A stretch of 16,290 nt of DNA from CAZQIC01 sp964593555 (GTDB taxonomy: Bacteria > Bacteroidota > Bacteroidia > JAFLBG01). Each line of letters begins with the position of its first letter. The stretch's first letter is position 1. The notes beneath the pieces were generated by a model. The model saw only the letters and a program-made list of their open reading frames with translations, was not told the DNA's origin and searched no databases. This document shows positions 6,999 to 14,634 of the stretch, piece by piece. The stretch covers positions 1 through 16,290 of the forward strand of contig CAZQIC010000112.1 of NCBI GenBank assembly GCA_964593555.1, given 5' to 3'. The position numbers and the translations under genes were made by a program.

Positions 6999-8780
6999 AT
7001 GAAAAAACACTTTTTTATATATGAGCGTCCCATAGAATGGATGCATAAGAAGCTTTCAAAAAATCAGTTCCTTATTTTTTCAAGCGCACTGGTTGGCTTT
7101 TCGGCGGGGCTTGCAGCGGTAATTCTAAAAACATTCGTTCATTACATTCATATTTTACTTACCAAAAATCACAACATACCATTTCAATACTATTTATACC
7201 TGGCATTTCCCCTTATTGGAATTTTAATTACAGTATGGTATGTGAAAAAATTTCGCAAAAACAGACTGGGTAGAGGAACAGCCAATGTGCTTTATGCTAT
7301 TGCAAAAAAATCAAGTTTTCTTCCGAAAGATCAAATGTATTCACACATACTTACCAGCGGAATAACTGTGGGTTTCGGTGGCTCGGCTGGATTAGAATCC
7401 CCGATTGTTACAACCGGCGCTGCCATTGGATCAAATTTTTCAAAAACATATCATATACCATATAAGGATAGAACACTTTTATTGGCCGCCGGAGCCGCAG
7501 CTGGTATCGGAGCCGCCTTTAATGCTCCTATCGCAGGGGTTCTTTTTGCATTAGAAGTATTACTGATGGATATTTCCATTTCTGCTTTTACACCATTGAT
7601 CATTGCGGCTGCAATGGGCGCATTGTGTTCGAAAATAATATTAGACGAAAATATTCTATTGTCATTTCACCTCCAGCAGGCATTTAATTATAGTCATGTG
7701 CATTTATACATTGCTCTTGGATTATTGGCAGGTGTTTGTTCGCTGTATTATGCAAAAACCTATTTAGGTATAGAAAAAGCACTTAAACCATTTCATGAAA
7801 AAAAATACATGAAGGCAATTATCGCCGGCCTTGCGCTTATGGTTATCATATTGTTTTTTCCCGCCCTGTTTGGAGAAGGATACGATACAGTAAAAGAACT
7901 TTCACTTTTACAACCAGAAAAGCTTTTTCAAAATTCTTTTTTTTATCAATTCGTTAATTACCCTTGGATACTATTGTTTTTCATCTTACTCTTGATTCCT
8001 TTAAAGGCAATTGCTGCGTCACTAACTATTAATGGTGGTGGAAACGGCGGAAATTTTGCTCCTTCCCTCTTCGTCGGGGCTTGCCTCGGTTTTGTTTTTT
8101 CTAATGCTATTAATCTCTCAGGAATAACAACGGTTTCAGTAAGTAACTTCACCATTGTTGGCATGGCAGGATCATTGACCGGAATTTTTTATGCCCCGCT
8201 TACAGGTATATTTCTTATCGCTGAAATAACCGGAGGATACGAATTGATGATACCATTGATGATCGTTTCTGCAATAAGCTACGCTACAGTGAGGTATTTT
8301 GAGCCGTACTCAATGGACATAAAGAAAATGGCTAAGAAAGGAAAGATACTTACGAGAGATAAGGATAAAAATATTTTATCTGTGATTAAGATTCACGCAC
8401 TTATTGAAAAAAACTTTCAACAAATTAATCCGGAATTAACATTAGGTGAATTGGTAAAAGTCATTGCCAATTCAACGCGCAATATTTTTCCTGTAGTTAA
8501 TGAATCGGGGAATCTTGAAGGTATTGTATTGCTTGATAATATAAGGGACATCATGTTCCGGCAGGAATTATATGATTCAACACTTGTTAAACAGGTAATG
8601 CGTAAACCTGCCGAAATAGTAAATATCGATGAGGATATGTATTCGATAATGAAAAAGTTTGATGAAACTGCCGCATGGAATCTTCCAGTACTCGAAAACG
8701 GAAAATACATTGGCTTCCTTTCCAAATCAAATATTTTTACCGAATACCGTAAAAAACTAATCCGAAGTACTAAAGAATGA
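6999..8780 (+). CDS. ClC-family chloride channel/transporter with C-terminal CBS domains
   Basis: A 593-aa inner-membrane ClC protein that conducts chloride or exchanges it for protons. Membrane domain: about residues 20-445. Selectivity and gating elements are GRGTANV (91-97, where E. coli ClC has GSGIP), GLESP (131-135, with the external gating Glu133), AAFNAPIAGVLFALE (172-186), GGNFAP (350-355), and a conserved Tyr at 437 (FEPYS) corresponding to the inner-gate Tyr. The position equivalent to the intracellular proton-transfer Glu203 of E. coli ClC is Val187. Residues about 460-590 form two CBS repeats (NIFPVV-ESG-LEGIVLL and NLPVLENGKYIGFLSK), which in this family bind nucleotides. ATG 6999 fits the family. 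The gene is divergent from nhaD and is followed by a promoter for the next permease, so it is probably monocistronic. Confidence 0.9.
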   Translation: MKKHFFIYERPIEWMHKKLSKNQFLIFSSALVGFSAGLAAVILKTFVHYIHILLTKNHNIPFQYYLYLAFPLIGILITVWYVKKFRKNRLGRGTANVLYAIAKKSSFLPKDQMYSHILTSGITVGFGGSAGLESPIVTTGAAIGSNFSKTYHIPYKDRTLLLAAGAAAGIGAAFNAPIAGVLFALEVLLMDISISAFTPLIIAAAMGALCSKIILDENILLSFHLQQAFNYSHVHLYIALGLLAGVCSLYYAKTYLGIEKALKPFHEKKYMKAIIAGLALMVIILFFPALFGEGYDTVKELSLLQPEKLFQNSFFYQFVNYPWILLFFILLLIPLKAIAASLTINGGGNGGNFAPSLFVGACLGFVFSNAINLSGITTVSVSNFTIVGMAGSLTGIFYAPLTGIFLIAEITGGYELMIPLMIVSAISYATVRYFEPYSMDIKKMAKKGKILTRDKDKNILSVIKIHALIEKNFQQINPELTLGELVKVIANSTRNIFPVVNESGNLEGIVLLDNIRDIMFRQELYDSTLVKQVMRKPAEIVNIDEDMYSIMKKFDETAAWNLPVLENGKYIGFLSKSNIFTEYRKKLIRSTKE

Positions 8781-8784
8781 ACAC

Positions 8785-8817
8785 TTTGTTAGTGCAAGTA
8801 AAAAACTTATATATTTG
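8785..8817 (+). promoter_or_regulatory. Bacteroidota-type promoter for the first APC permease
   Basis: A -33 TTTG at 8785-8788 and a -7 TATATTTG at 8810-8817 (exact TAnnTTTG) are separated by 21 bases, within the usual 19-21. It lies just after the ClC stop and predicts a leader of about 22 bases before ATG 8847. Confidence 0.75.
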
Positions 8818-8846
8818 AATTCCCTTTAAACTAAAAAAAATAAAGC

Positions 8847-10334
8847 ATGTCTTTAATCTGGAGAAAAAAATCACTCGATAAATTAATTTCAGAAGCCGAT
8901 GATTCTGAAAAGGGTCTTAAAAGAACACTTACCGCTGGAGCCCTTATTGCATTGGGTATTGGTGCCATCATTGGTGCCGGACTTTTTGTAAGAACAGCAG
9001 CGGCGGCGGCAAATCACGCAGGACCATCGGTTACATTAGCATTTGTGGTGGCAGGAATTGGCTGTGCATTAGCTGGATTATGTTATGCGGAATTTGCATC
9101 AATGATCCCTATCGCTGGAAGTGCTTATACATATAGTTATGCAACAATGGGCGAAATGGTAGCATGGATTATTGGATGGGATCTTATTCTTGAATATGCT
9201 ATTGGTGCAGCAACGGTGAGTATTGCCTGGAGTGAGTACCTGAATAAATTGCTCGGGTATGTGGGTATGCATATACCTTATGAATGGAGCCACTCCCCTT
9301 TTGAATCTCTCAAAGATGCTTCGGGACAAGTTACAGCGCATGGCATGATGAATATTCCGGCGCTATTTATTGTTTTTGTTTTAACTCTTCTTCTTATAAG
9401 AGGTATGAGAGAATCCGCTTTTGTAAATAACCTTATCGTTATAGCAAAAGTGGCGATAGTTATTTTGGTAATTATTTTTGGTTGGGCTTTTATCAATCCT
9501 TTAAATCATACTCCTTTTATACCTGAGCCTACTACCTATACCGACAGTCAGGGAGTGGATCATAATTTTGGAGGGATAATGGGAATCTTAGGAGCGGCGG
9601 GTGTTGTATTCTTTGCATTTATTGGTTTTGATGCTGTATCAACAGCAGCGCAGGAAGCAAAAAATCCAAAAAAGGATATGCCAATAGGTATCTTAGGATC
9701 ATTAGCCATTTGCACTGTACTTTATATTTTATTCGCTTATGTTTTAACCGGAATTGCCGGAGTCGAAGATTTTAGAAATTCAGGCAGGGAAGCATCCGTC
9801 TCATATGCTATTCAAACATATATGACTGGCTTTGGATGGCTGGCTAAATTGGTGACAGTAGCGATACTTGCAGGATTCTCCTCCGTAATTCTTGTAATGC
9901 TTATGGGACAATCAAGAGTATTTTATTCCATGAGTAAGGATGGTTTAATTCCAAAATCTCTTTCTGATCTTCATCCTAAACACAGAACTCCTCATAAAGC
10001 AAATTGGATAATTTTTATTTTCGTAGGATTGTTTGCTGCATTCGTTCCCGGTGATATTGCAGGCGACATGACAAGCATCGGAACACTCTTTGCGTTTATT
10101 TTGGTTTGTGCCGGAGTGTGGATCATGAGAGTCAAACGTCCTGATATACAAAGACAGTTTAAAACGCCACTTGTTCCTCTGGTTCCAATATTAGGAATAA
10201 TTGTTTGTGGTGCTATGATCTATGGACTTGGTTGGACAAACTGGTTAAGATTGTTGGTTTGGATGGTGATAGGCTTTATTATCTATTTTGCGTATAGCAT
10301 AAAGAAGAGCAAACTTAATAATCCGGATAAATAA
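8847..10334 (+). CDS. APC-superfamily amino acid permease (CAT-like)
   Basis: A 495-aa inner-membrane permease with about 12-14 hydrophobic segments, resembling the cationic amino acid transporter (CAT/YfnA-like) branch. The substrate helix 1 motif GIGAIIGAGLF is at residues 37-47, with the unwound Gly-rich segment. The next conserved block, CYAEFASMIPIAGSAYTY, is at 79-96. The helix-6 signature FFAFIGFDAVSTAAQEAKNP is at 255-274. A CAT-type insertion of about 40 residues, likely extracytoplasmic, precedes it (215-242). The N-terminus has a short charged cytoplasmic stretch (KKSLDKLISEADD) typical of CAT proteins. Substrate specificity cannot be read from the sequence; the CAT name does not prove that lysine or arginine is carried. 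It has its own promoter upstream and a stem-loop downstream. Confidence 0.9.
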   Translation: MSLIWRKKSLDKLISEADDSEKGLKRTLTAGALIALGIGAIIGAGLFVRTAAAAANHAGPSVTLAFVVAGIGCALAGLCYAEFASMIPIAGSAYTYSYATMGEMVAWIIGWDLILEYAIGAATVSIAWSEYLNKLLGYVGMHIPYEWSHSPFESLKDASGQVTAHGMMNIPALFIVFVLTLLLIRGMRESAFVNNLIVIAKVAIVILVIIFGWAFINPLNHTPFIPEPTTYTDSQGVDHNFGGIMGILGAAGVVFFAFIGFDAVSTAAQEAKNPKKDMPIGILGSLAICTVLYILFAYVLTGIAGVEDFRNSGREASVSYAIQTYMTGFGWLAKLVTVAILAGFSSVILVMLMGQSRVFYSMSKDGLIPKSLSDLHPKHRTPHKANWIIFIFVGLFAAFVPGDIAGDMTSIGTLFAFILVCAGVWIMRVKRPDIQRQFKTPLVPLVPILGIIVCGAMIYGLGWTNWLRLLVWMVIGFIIYFAYSIKKSKLNNPDK

Positions 10335-10350
10335 ATTTTTTCTAATCCTT

Positions 10351-10375
10351 TAAAGGGCGGTTTATCCGCCCTTTA
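10351..10375 (+). terminator. Stem-loop after the first APC permease
   Basis: A GC-rich hairpin, AAAGGGCGG (10352-10360), loop TTTAT, CCGCCCTTT (10366-10374), extended by a T-A pair to 10 bp. It starts 16 bases after the stop codon. The downstream tail is TTATTCG rather than a long T run, so termination may be partial or the element may stabilise mRNA. Confidence 0.55.
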
Positions 10376-10392
10376 TTCGTGAGACTTATATT

Positions 10393-10400
10393 TATTTTTG
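10393..10400 (+). promoter_or_regulatory. Candidate -7 promoter box for the second APC permease
   Basis: TATTTTTG is an exact TAnnTTTG match 18 bases after the preceding stem-loop. No good TTTG lies 19-21 bases upstream (only TTTA, 17 bases away). If used, transcription begins near 10406 and leaves a leader of about 78 bases containing two small inverted repeats. Confidence 0.4.
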
Positions 10401-10422
10401 AGAAATGTTTAGTCGAACAATC

Positions 10423-10473
10423 CCGCCTTGCGGAAGGTATAACCAAAATTTTTCACAGATTTTATACCTGTGA
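10423..10473 (+). promoter_or_regulatory. Two inverted repeats in the leader of the second APC permease
   Basis: CCGC-CTT-GCGG at 10423-10433 forms a tight 4-bp hairpin. TCACAG (10453-10458) and CTGTGA (10468-10473) form a 6-bp inverted repeat with a 9-base AT-rich spacer, ending 10 bases before ATG 10484. The second could be an operator for a dimeric regulator; the first looks like a common short palindromic repeat. Neither can be assigned to a regulator. Confidence 0.35.
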
Positions 10474-10483
10474 TTTTTTAAAG

Positions 10484-11941
10484 ATGTCGCAGGAAAAACA
10501 TACAGAGTTAAAAAGAAGTTTAAGTCTTACAGACGCAACAATGATCGTTGCCGGATCTATGATAGGTTCCGGTATTTTTATTGTCACAACGTTCATGGCT
10601 CGCGATATTGGTTCGTCAGGATACATTTTATTGTTGTGGTTAATTACAGGGCTTATAACACTTGCTGCTGCATTGAGTTATGGAGAGTTGGCCGGCATGA
10701 TGCCCTTCGCAGGCGGACAGTATGTTTATTTGCAACGAGCTTTCGGACCACTGATTTCTTTTCTTTATGGCTGGACAGTTTTTACTGTTATACAAACCGG
10801 TGTTATTGCTGCTGTCGCAGTTGCTTTCGCCAAATACTCATCGGTTTTTATTCCAGCTCTTAACAACGTAATATTTTCCATTGGTAAATTTTCTGTTTCC
10901 TATGCGCAGCTATTTGCGATAGCAAGTATTGTATTGCTTACTTATATAAATAGCAGAGGAGTAAAAAATGGGAAAATAATTCAGCTAGTATTTACATCAG
11001 CAAAACTTGTTGCGCTTTTTGGATTAATAGCTCTTGGGATTTATTTCGGTCTCAACTCCGGCATCCTAAAACAAAATTTCACTGATGCATGGCATGCATA
11101 TAAAACTATTAATACTAAAGGTGTTATTACAACAGAAACGCTTACAGGTCTTGCACTCGCAGGTGCAATGGGCGCAACCATAATCTATTCTTTATTTTCA
11201 AGTGATGCATGGAACAATGTAACATTCATTGCGGGAGAGATCAATGATCCTAAAAAAAATGTTCCTAAAAGTTTATTCTTCGGTACATTAATAGTTACAA
11301 TAATTTATATTCTTGCCAATGTCGCCTATATGGCGCTGCTTCCAATTCATGGTAGTATAGGTGTAACAGATGTTATGGGCCAAGGAATACAGTTCGCTAG
11401 CAATGATCGTGTAGGTACTGCAGCAGCATACACTATTTTTGGTGCATCTGCTTCATTCATAATGGCTGCACTTATTATGGTATCCACATTTGGATGTAAC
11501 AACGGACTTATACTTTCCGGTTCAAGACTTTTCTATGCGATGGCGAAAGATGATTTGTTCTTTAAGAAAGCCGCGACACTTAATAATAGAGATGTTCCGG
11601 GTTATGCACTAACATTGCAATGCATCTGGGCATGTTTACTTTGTCTCTCAGGGAAATACAACGACCTCGTTGAGTATTCTACTTTTGCGGCGCTTATTTT
11701 TTACATTATAACCATTTTAGGAATATTTGTGCTGCGTAAAAAGGAACCCGATACTGAAAGGCCATACAAAGCATTCGGATATCCAGTAATTCCAGCACTT
11801 TATATTTTAGTGGTAATTGCAATCTGTATCGATCTTTTATGTTACAAAACAGAAAGCACAGGAGCGGGCTTACTGATTGTACTTATAGGCATTCCTGTTT
11901 ATTACCTGATTAATAAAAAAACGACTGTCACCTCCGCTTGA
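10484..11941 (+). CDS. APC-superfamily amino acid permease (LAT/basic amino acid-polyamine type)
   Basis: A 485-aa inner-membrane amino acid permease, from a different branch than the permease before it. The helix-1 motif AGSMIGSGIFI (23-33) is of the L-type/GSGIF class, followed by YGELAGMMPFAGGQYVYL at 66-83 and AFGPLISFLYGWT. Helix 6 and its following loop read SLFSSDAWNNVTFIAGEINDP (236-256), where LAT-like proteins typically have FAYDGWN and EE-NP. About 12 hydrophobic segments are visible. I chose ATG 10484 (MSQEKHTELKRSLSLTDA): an upstream GTG at 10379 would add 35 residues that cross the promoter and leader and do not resemble a permease. Its TGA overlaps the TTG start of the next gene by four bases, suggesting translational coupling. 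Substrate unknown. Confidence 0.9.
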   Translation: MSQEKHTELKRSLSLTDATMIVAGSMIGSGIFIVTTFMARDIGSSGYILLLWLITGLITLAAALSYGELAGMMPFAGGQYVYLQRAFGPLISFLYGWTVFTVIQTGVIAAVAVAFAKYSSVFIPALNNVIFSIGKFSVSYAQLFAIASIVLLTYINSRGVKNGKIIQLVFTSAKLVALFGLIALGIYFGLNSGILKQNFTDAWHAYKTINTKGVITTETLTGLALAGAMGATIIYSLFSSDAWNNVTFIAGEINDPKKNVPKSLFFGTLIVTIIYILANVAYMALLPIHGSIGVTDVMGQGIQFASNDRVGTAAAYTIFGASASFIMAALIMVSTFGCNNGLILSGSRLFYAMAKDDLFFKKAATLNNRDVPGYALTLQCIWACLLCLSGKYNDLVEYSTFAALIFYIITILGIFVLRKKEPDTERPYKAFGYPVIPALYILVVIAICIDLLCYKTESTGAGLLIVLIGIPVYYLINKKTTVTSA

Positions 11942-12819
11942 AAAATTTCATCCGAGAATATTTTACTTTTAATACCCGCGAAAAAAGGGGGCTTATTGTA
12001 CTTACATCCATAATTGTTTTACTTCTGCTCGTACTCTTATTCCAGGAAAAATTTATTTCTCCCGAGGCTCCTACTGATCTTAAAGAATTCGAAGCTAAAA
12101 TAGAAAAAGCAACCTCCTTCGAAAATGATTCAACAGAAGAAAAAATAATACCGTCAACTTTAAACCGGGAACCTGAAACCTTAAACCTTTTTCCTTTCGA
12201 CCCCAATACAATAACCGAGAAAGAATGGCAATTACTTGGATTAACCAATAAGCAGATCAAAACTGTTTTCAATTATAAAAACAAAGGCGGAAAGTTTTTC
12301 AAAAAAGAAGACCTCAAAAAAATTTATGGATTATCAGAAAACGATTACAAAAAACTGGAACCATATATTCAAATTATTTCTTCTCCTCCTTCCCCTTTTG
12401 GGGGAAGGACTGAGGATGGGGGCCTGATCGAATTAAATTCCGCTGACTCATCATCGCTTGTAAGCTTAAAAGGTATCGGCCCTTCATTCACCAACAGAAT
12501 AATTAAATACAGAAATTTATTGGGAGGCTTTTATAAAAAAGAACAATTACTGGAAGTATATGGCTTCACAGAAGAAATGCTAAATAATATTTCTAACAAA
12601 ATTGAAGTAGACAATGAAAAAATAAATGTGATCAATATAAATTCTGCAGGAATGGATCAACTCAAAAAACATCCTTACATAAAAGGTAATAATGCTAAGT
12701 TAATTGTCAATTACAGAGCTGCGCATGGCAATTACAATAATGTTAACGAAATAAAAAACATTAAAGTAATTAACGACAGCATCTTCAATCGCATGTCATT
12801 TTATTTAACGACGAACTAA
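11938..12819 (+). CDS. Membrane-anchored helix-hairpin-helix protein (ComEA-like repeats)
   Basis: A 293-aa protein with a short cytoplasmic N-terminus ending in REKRGLI, one membrane helix at about 19-35, and a linker followed by three ComEA-like helix-hairpin-helix units at about 87-143, 164-222 and 232-290. The second has the clearest form: IELNSADSSSLVSLKGIGPSFTNRIIKYR, then GGFYKKEQLLEVYGF. Such units bind DNA non-specifically; the topology suggests they lie outside the cytoplasmic membrane, perhaps in DNA uptake, but the Bacteroidota proteins are uncharacterised as far as I know. The start is TTG 11938, overlapping the permease stop as TTGA; no ATG occurs until deep in the gene, and MKNFIREYFTFNTREKRG is the expected N-terminus. 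Two linkers appear to hold in-frame repeat insertions (residues 72-85 and 147-163). Confidence 0.85.
   Translation: MKNFIREYFTFNTREKRGLIVLTSIIVLLLLVLLFQEKFISPEAPTDLKEFEAKIEKATSFENDSTEEKIIPSTLNREPETLNLFPFDPNTITEKEWQLLGLTNKQIKTVFNYKNKGGKFFKKEDLKKIYGLSENDYKKLEPYIQIISSPPSPFGGRTEDGGLIELNSADSSSLVSLKGIGPSFTNRIIKYRNLLGGFYKKEQLLEVYGFTEEMLNNISNKIEVDNEKINVININSAGMDQLKKHPYIKGNNAKLIVNYRAAHGNYNNVNEIKNIKVINDSIFNRMSFYLTTN
12154..12188 (+). repeat. Degenerate heptamer array inside the helix-hairpin-helix gene
   Basis: Five consecutive 7-mers without gaps: TCAACTT, TAAACCG, GGAACCT, GAAACCT, TAAACCT. They encode the linker residues STLNREPETLNL between the membrane anchor and the first helix-hairpin-helix unit. 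The composition and 7-base period are unlike the surrounding coding sequence. Confidence 0.6.
12384..12416 (+). repeat. Palindromic element inserted in frame in the helix-hairpin-helix gene
   Basis: A strong hairpin: TCCT (12384-12387) and CCTTCCCC (12388-12395), loop TTTTG, GGGGAAGG (12401-12408), a 4-base bulge, then AGGA (12413-12416). A run of six G follows (12418-12422 region). It encodes the PPSPFGGRTEDGG linker between the first and second helix-hairpin-helix units, a stretch of far higher G/C skew than its neighbours. Confidence 0.55.
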
Positions 12820-12840
12820 GAACTATAAACGCTGAACTAA
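12813..12840 (+). repeat. Second heptamer array, spanning the helix-hairpin-helix stop codon
   Basis: Four consecutive 7-mers: GAACTAA, GAACTAT, AAACGCT, GAACTAA. The gene's TAA stop (12817-12819) lies within the first copy, and the array fills most of the 25-base gap before apt. Its unit resembles that of the array at 12154. Confidence 0.5.
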
Positions 12841-12844
12841 ATAA

Positions 12845-13375
12845 ATGCTGGAACAAAAAATAAAATCCATTATCCGTAACATTCCCGACTTTCCAAAACA
12901 GGGAATAAACTTTAAAGACATTACCCCTGTTCTCAAAGATTCCACTCTCTGCAATGAGATCGCGAATTCAATGGCCGAATTTTGGTCCAAAGAAAACATT
13001 GATATAATCGTTGGCATTGAGAGCCGTGGATTTTTATTCGGTTTTCGTTTAGCAGGATTATTAAATCTTCCATTTGTATTAATAAGAAAACCAGGGAAAC
13101 TTCCATATCAAAAAATATCTTATTCCTACGAACTTGAATACGGAACATCTGTTATCGAATTACAAAAAGAAGACGTCCCCAAAAACTCCAATGTGTTAAT
13201 TCATGATGATCTGCTTGCTACTGCAGGCACTGCAATTGCCGCTTGTGAATTAATCCAGCAAGAAGGCGGGAAAATTGCAGGCATGTCTTTTCTAATTGAA
13301 TTGGATTTTTTACAAGGCCGTAAAAAACTCGAAAAATATTCATCTAAAATCAGTAGCTTAGCGAGATACGAATAA
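12845..13375 (+). CDS. apt: Adenine phosphoribosyltransferase
   Basis: A 176-aa cytoplasmic purine-salvage enzyme that converts adenine and PRPP to AMP and pyrophosphate. It is of typical length. It starts with IRNIPDFPKQGINFKDITPVL, the APT N-terminal block. GIESRGF (57-63) and LIRKPGKLP (79-87) form the conserved hood and flexible-loop regions. The PRPP-binding motif is VLIHDDLLATAGTA at 117-130, with the acidic pair Asp121-Asp122. The usual sequence in this loop is ATGGT; here the first Gly is Ala127. ATG 12845 is 25 bases after the previous stop, and the gene may be cotranscribed with the permease and helix-hairpin-helix genes. Confidence 0.95.
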   Translation: MLEQKIKSIIRNIPDFPKQGINFKDITPVLKDSTLCNEIANSMAEFWSKENIDIIVGIESRGFLFGFRLAGLLNLPFVLIRKPGKLPYQKISYSYELEYGTSVIELQKEDVPKNSNVLIHDDLLATAGTAIAACELIQQEGGKIAGMSFLIELDFLQGRKKLEKYSSKISSLARYE

Positions 13376-13414
13376 TGAACGAACATAATTGTTGAATTCC
13401 AATACCATTCCCCT

Positions 13415-14584
13415 ATGGCCACATTAACGCAAGAAGGCACAAGCATTAACTTCAGTCTCAACGAAAATCAGCTGATGATTGCTGATATGATAAAGAAATT
13501 TGCGGAAGAAAACATTCGCCCAAAATTCATGGAATGGGATGAGACTCAGGAATTCCCTGTAGAAGTTTTTAAAAAACTGGGCGACCTTGGTTTAATGGGA
13601 GTATTAGTACCGGAAGAATATGGCGGAAGCGGCTTTTCATACTTTGAGTATGTAACTGTGATATCAGAGATCGCAAAAGTATGCGGTTCAATTGGACTTT
13701 CGGTAGCCGCCCACAATTCACTTTGCACGGGGCATATTTTATATTTTGGTAACGAACAACAAAAGAAAAAATATTTACCAAAGCTTGCTACCGCTGAATG
13801 GATTGGTGCATGGGGTCTTACAGAAGTAGGTACAGGATCCGATGCCGGTGGAATGATGACAACTGCAGTGAAGGACGGAGATCATTATGTACTTAACGGA
13901 TCTAAGAATTTTATCACTCATGGTAAATCAGGAAACGTAGCTGTTGTAATTGCACGTACAGGTGCAAAAGGAGATTCCCATGGAATGTCCGCTTTTATAA
14001 TTGAAAAAGGTACGCCGGGATTTTCATCAGGAAGAAAAGAAAACAAATTGGGGATGCGTGCTTCCGAAACAACCGAATTGATTTTCGAAAATTGCAGGGT
14101 ACATAAAGATCAATTAATGGGTGTCGAAGGAGATGGATTTATTCAGGCAATGAAAGTTCTTGACGGTGGTCGTATTTCTATTGCAGCACTATCGCTAGGC
14201 ATTGCAAAAGGAGCCTTTGAAGCATCAGTAAAATACGCTAAAGAAAGGGAACAGTTTGGTAAACCTATTGGCCAGTTCCAGGGAATTGCTTTTAAGCTTG
14301 CAGATATGGCAACGAAAATTGAGGCTTCTGAACTTCTCATTTACAAGGCGGCAGACCTTAAGAACAGGGGACAAAAAATGACCAAAGAAGGCGCTTTCGC
14401 AAAATATTATGCTTCTGAGGTATCCGTACAGGTATCAACAGATGCTGTTCAAATATTCGGTGGATATGGTTACACAAAGGACTTCCCAGTAGAGAAATTT
14501 TACCGCGATTCCAAGCTATGTACCATTGGTGAAGGAACATCAGAAATTCAAAAATTAGTGATCGCCCGCGAACTACTAAAATAA
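13415..14584 (+). CDS. Acyl-CoA dehydrogenase
   Basis: A 389-aa FAD-dependent acyl-CoA dehydrogenase (short/branched-chain type), which introduces the alpha,beta double bond of acyl-CoA and passes electrons to electron transfer flavoprotein. The N-terminal helical domain contains LGLMGVLVPEEYGGSG (58-73). The FAD/substrate signature GAWGLTEVGTGSDAGGM is at 131-147. The middle beta domain has GSKNFITHG and a KLGMRASETTEL block, and the C-terminal helical domain has the REQFGKPIGQFQ motif (278-289). The catalytic base is Glu373 in IGEGTSEIQ, and QIFGGYGYTKDFPVEKFYRD precedes it. Chain-length preference cannot be read. It starts at ATG 13415, 39 bases after apt; no TAnnTTTG box is seen in that gap. 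Confidence 0.95.
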   Translation: MATLTQEGTSINFSLNENQLMIADMIKKFAEENIRPKFMEWDETQEFPVEVFKKLGDLGLMGVLVPEEYGGSGFSYFEYVTVISEIAKVCGSIGLSVAAHNSLCTGHILYFGNEQQKKKYLPKLATAEWIGAWGLTEVGTGSDAGGMMTTAVKDGDHYVLNGSKNFITHGKSGNVAVVIARTGAKGDSHGMSAFIIEKGTPGFSSGRKENKLGMRASETTELIFENCRVHKDQLMGVEGDGFIQAMKVLDGGRISIAALSLGIAKGAFEASVKYAKEREQFGKPIGQFQGIAFKLADMATKIEASELLIYKAADLKNRGQKMTKEGAFAKYYASEVSVQVSTDAVQIFGGYGYTKDFPVEKFYRDSKLCTIGEGTSEIQKLVIARELLK

Positions 14585-14615
14585 TTTGTTTTTAAATCAA
14601 TATTTCCTATATTTG
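14585..14615 (+). promoter_or_regulatory. Canonical Bacteroidota promoter of rpsU
   Basis: TTTG at 14585-14588 and TATATTTG at 14608-14615 are separated by 19 bases, matching the consensus -33 and -7 elements for the phylum's housekeeping sigma factor. The expected transcript start is near 14621, so the leader is only about 14 bases and contains no Shine-Dalgarno-like GGAGG. Confidence 0.85.
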
Positions 14616-14634
14616 CAACCCAAATTAAGATAAA

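Noticed and set aside
8782..8794. Terminator after the ClC gene (CACT/AGTG)
   Set aside because: Only four base pairs, no T run, and it overlaps the -33 element of a strong promoter.
10379..10483. N-terminal extension of the second APC permease from GTG 10379 (35 extra residues)
   Set aside because: It runs through a promoter-like box and two palindromes and gives a sequence unlike any permease N-terminus. ATG 10484 gives a normal LAT-type start.
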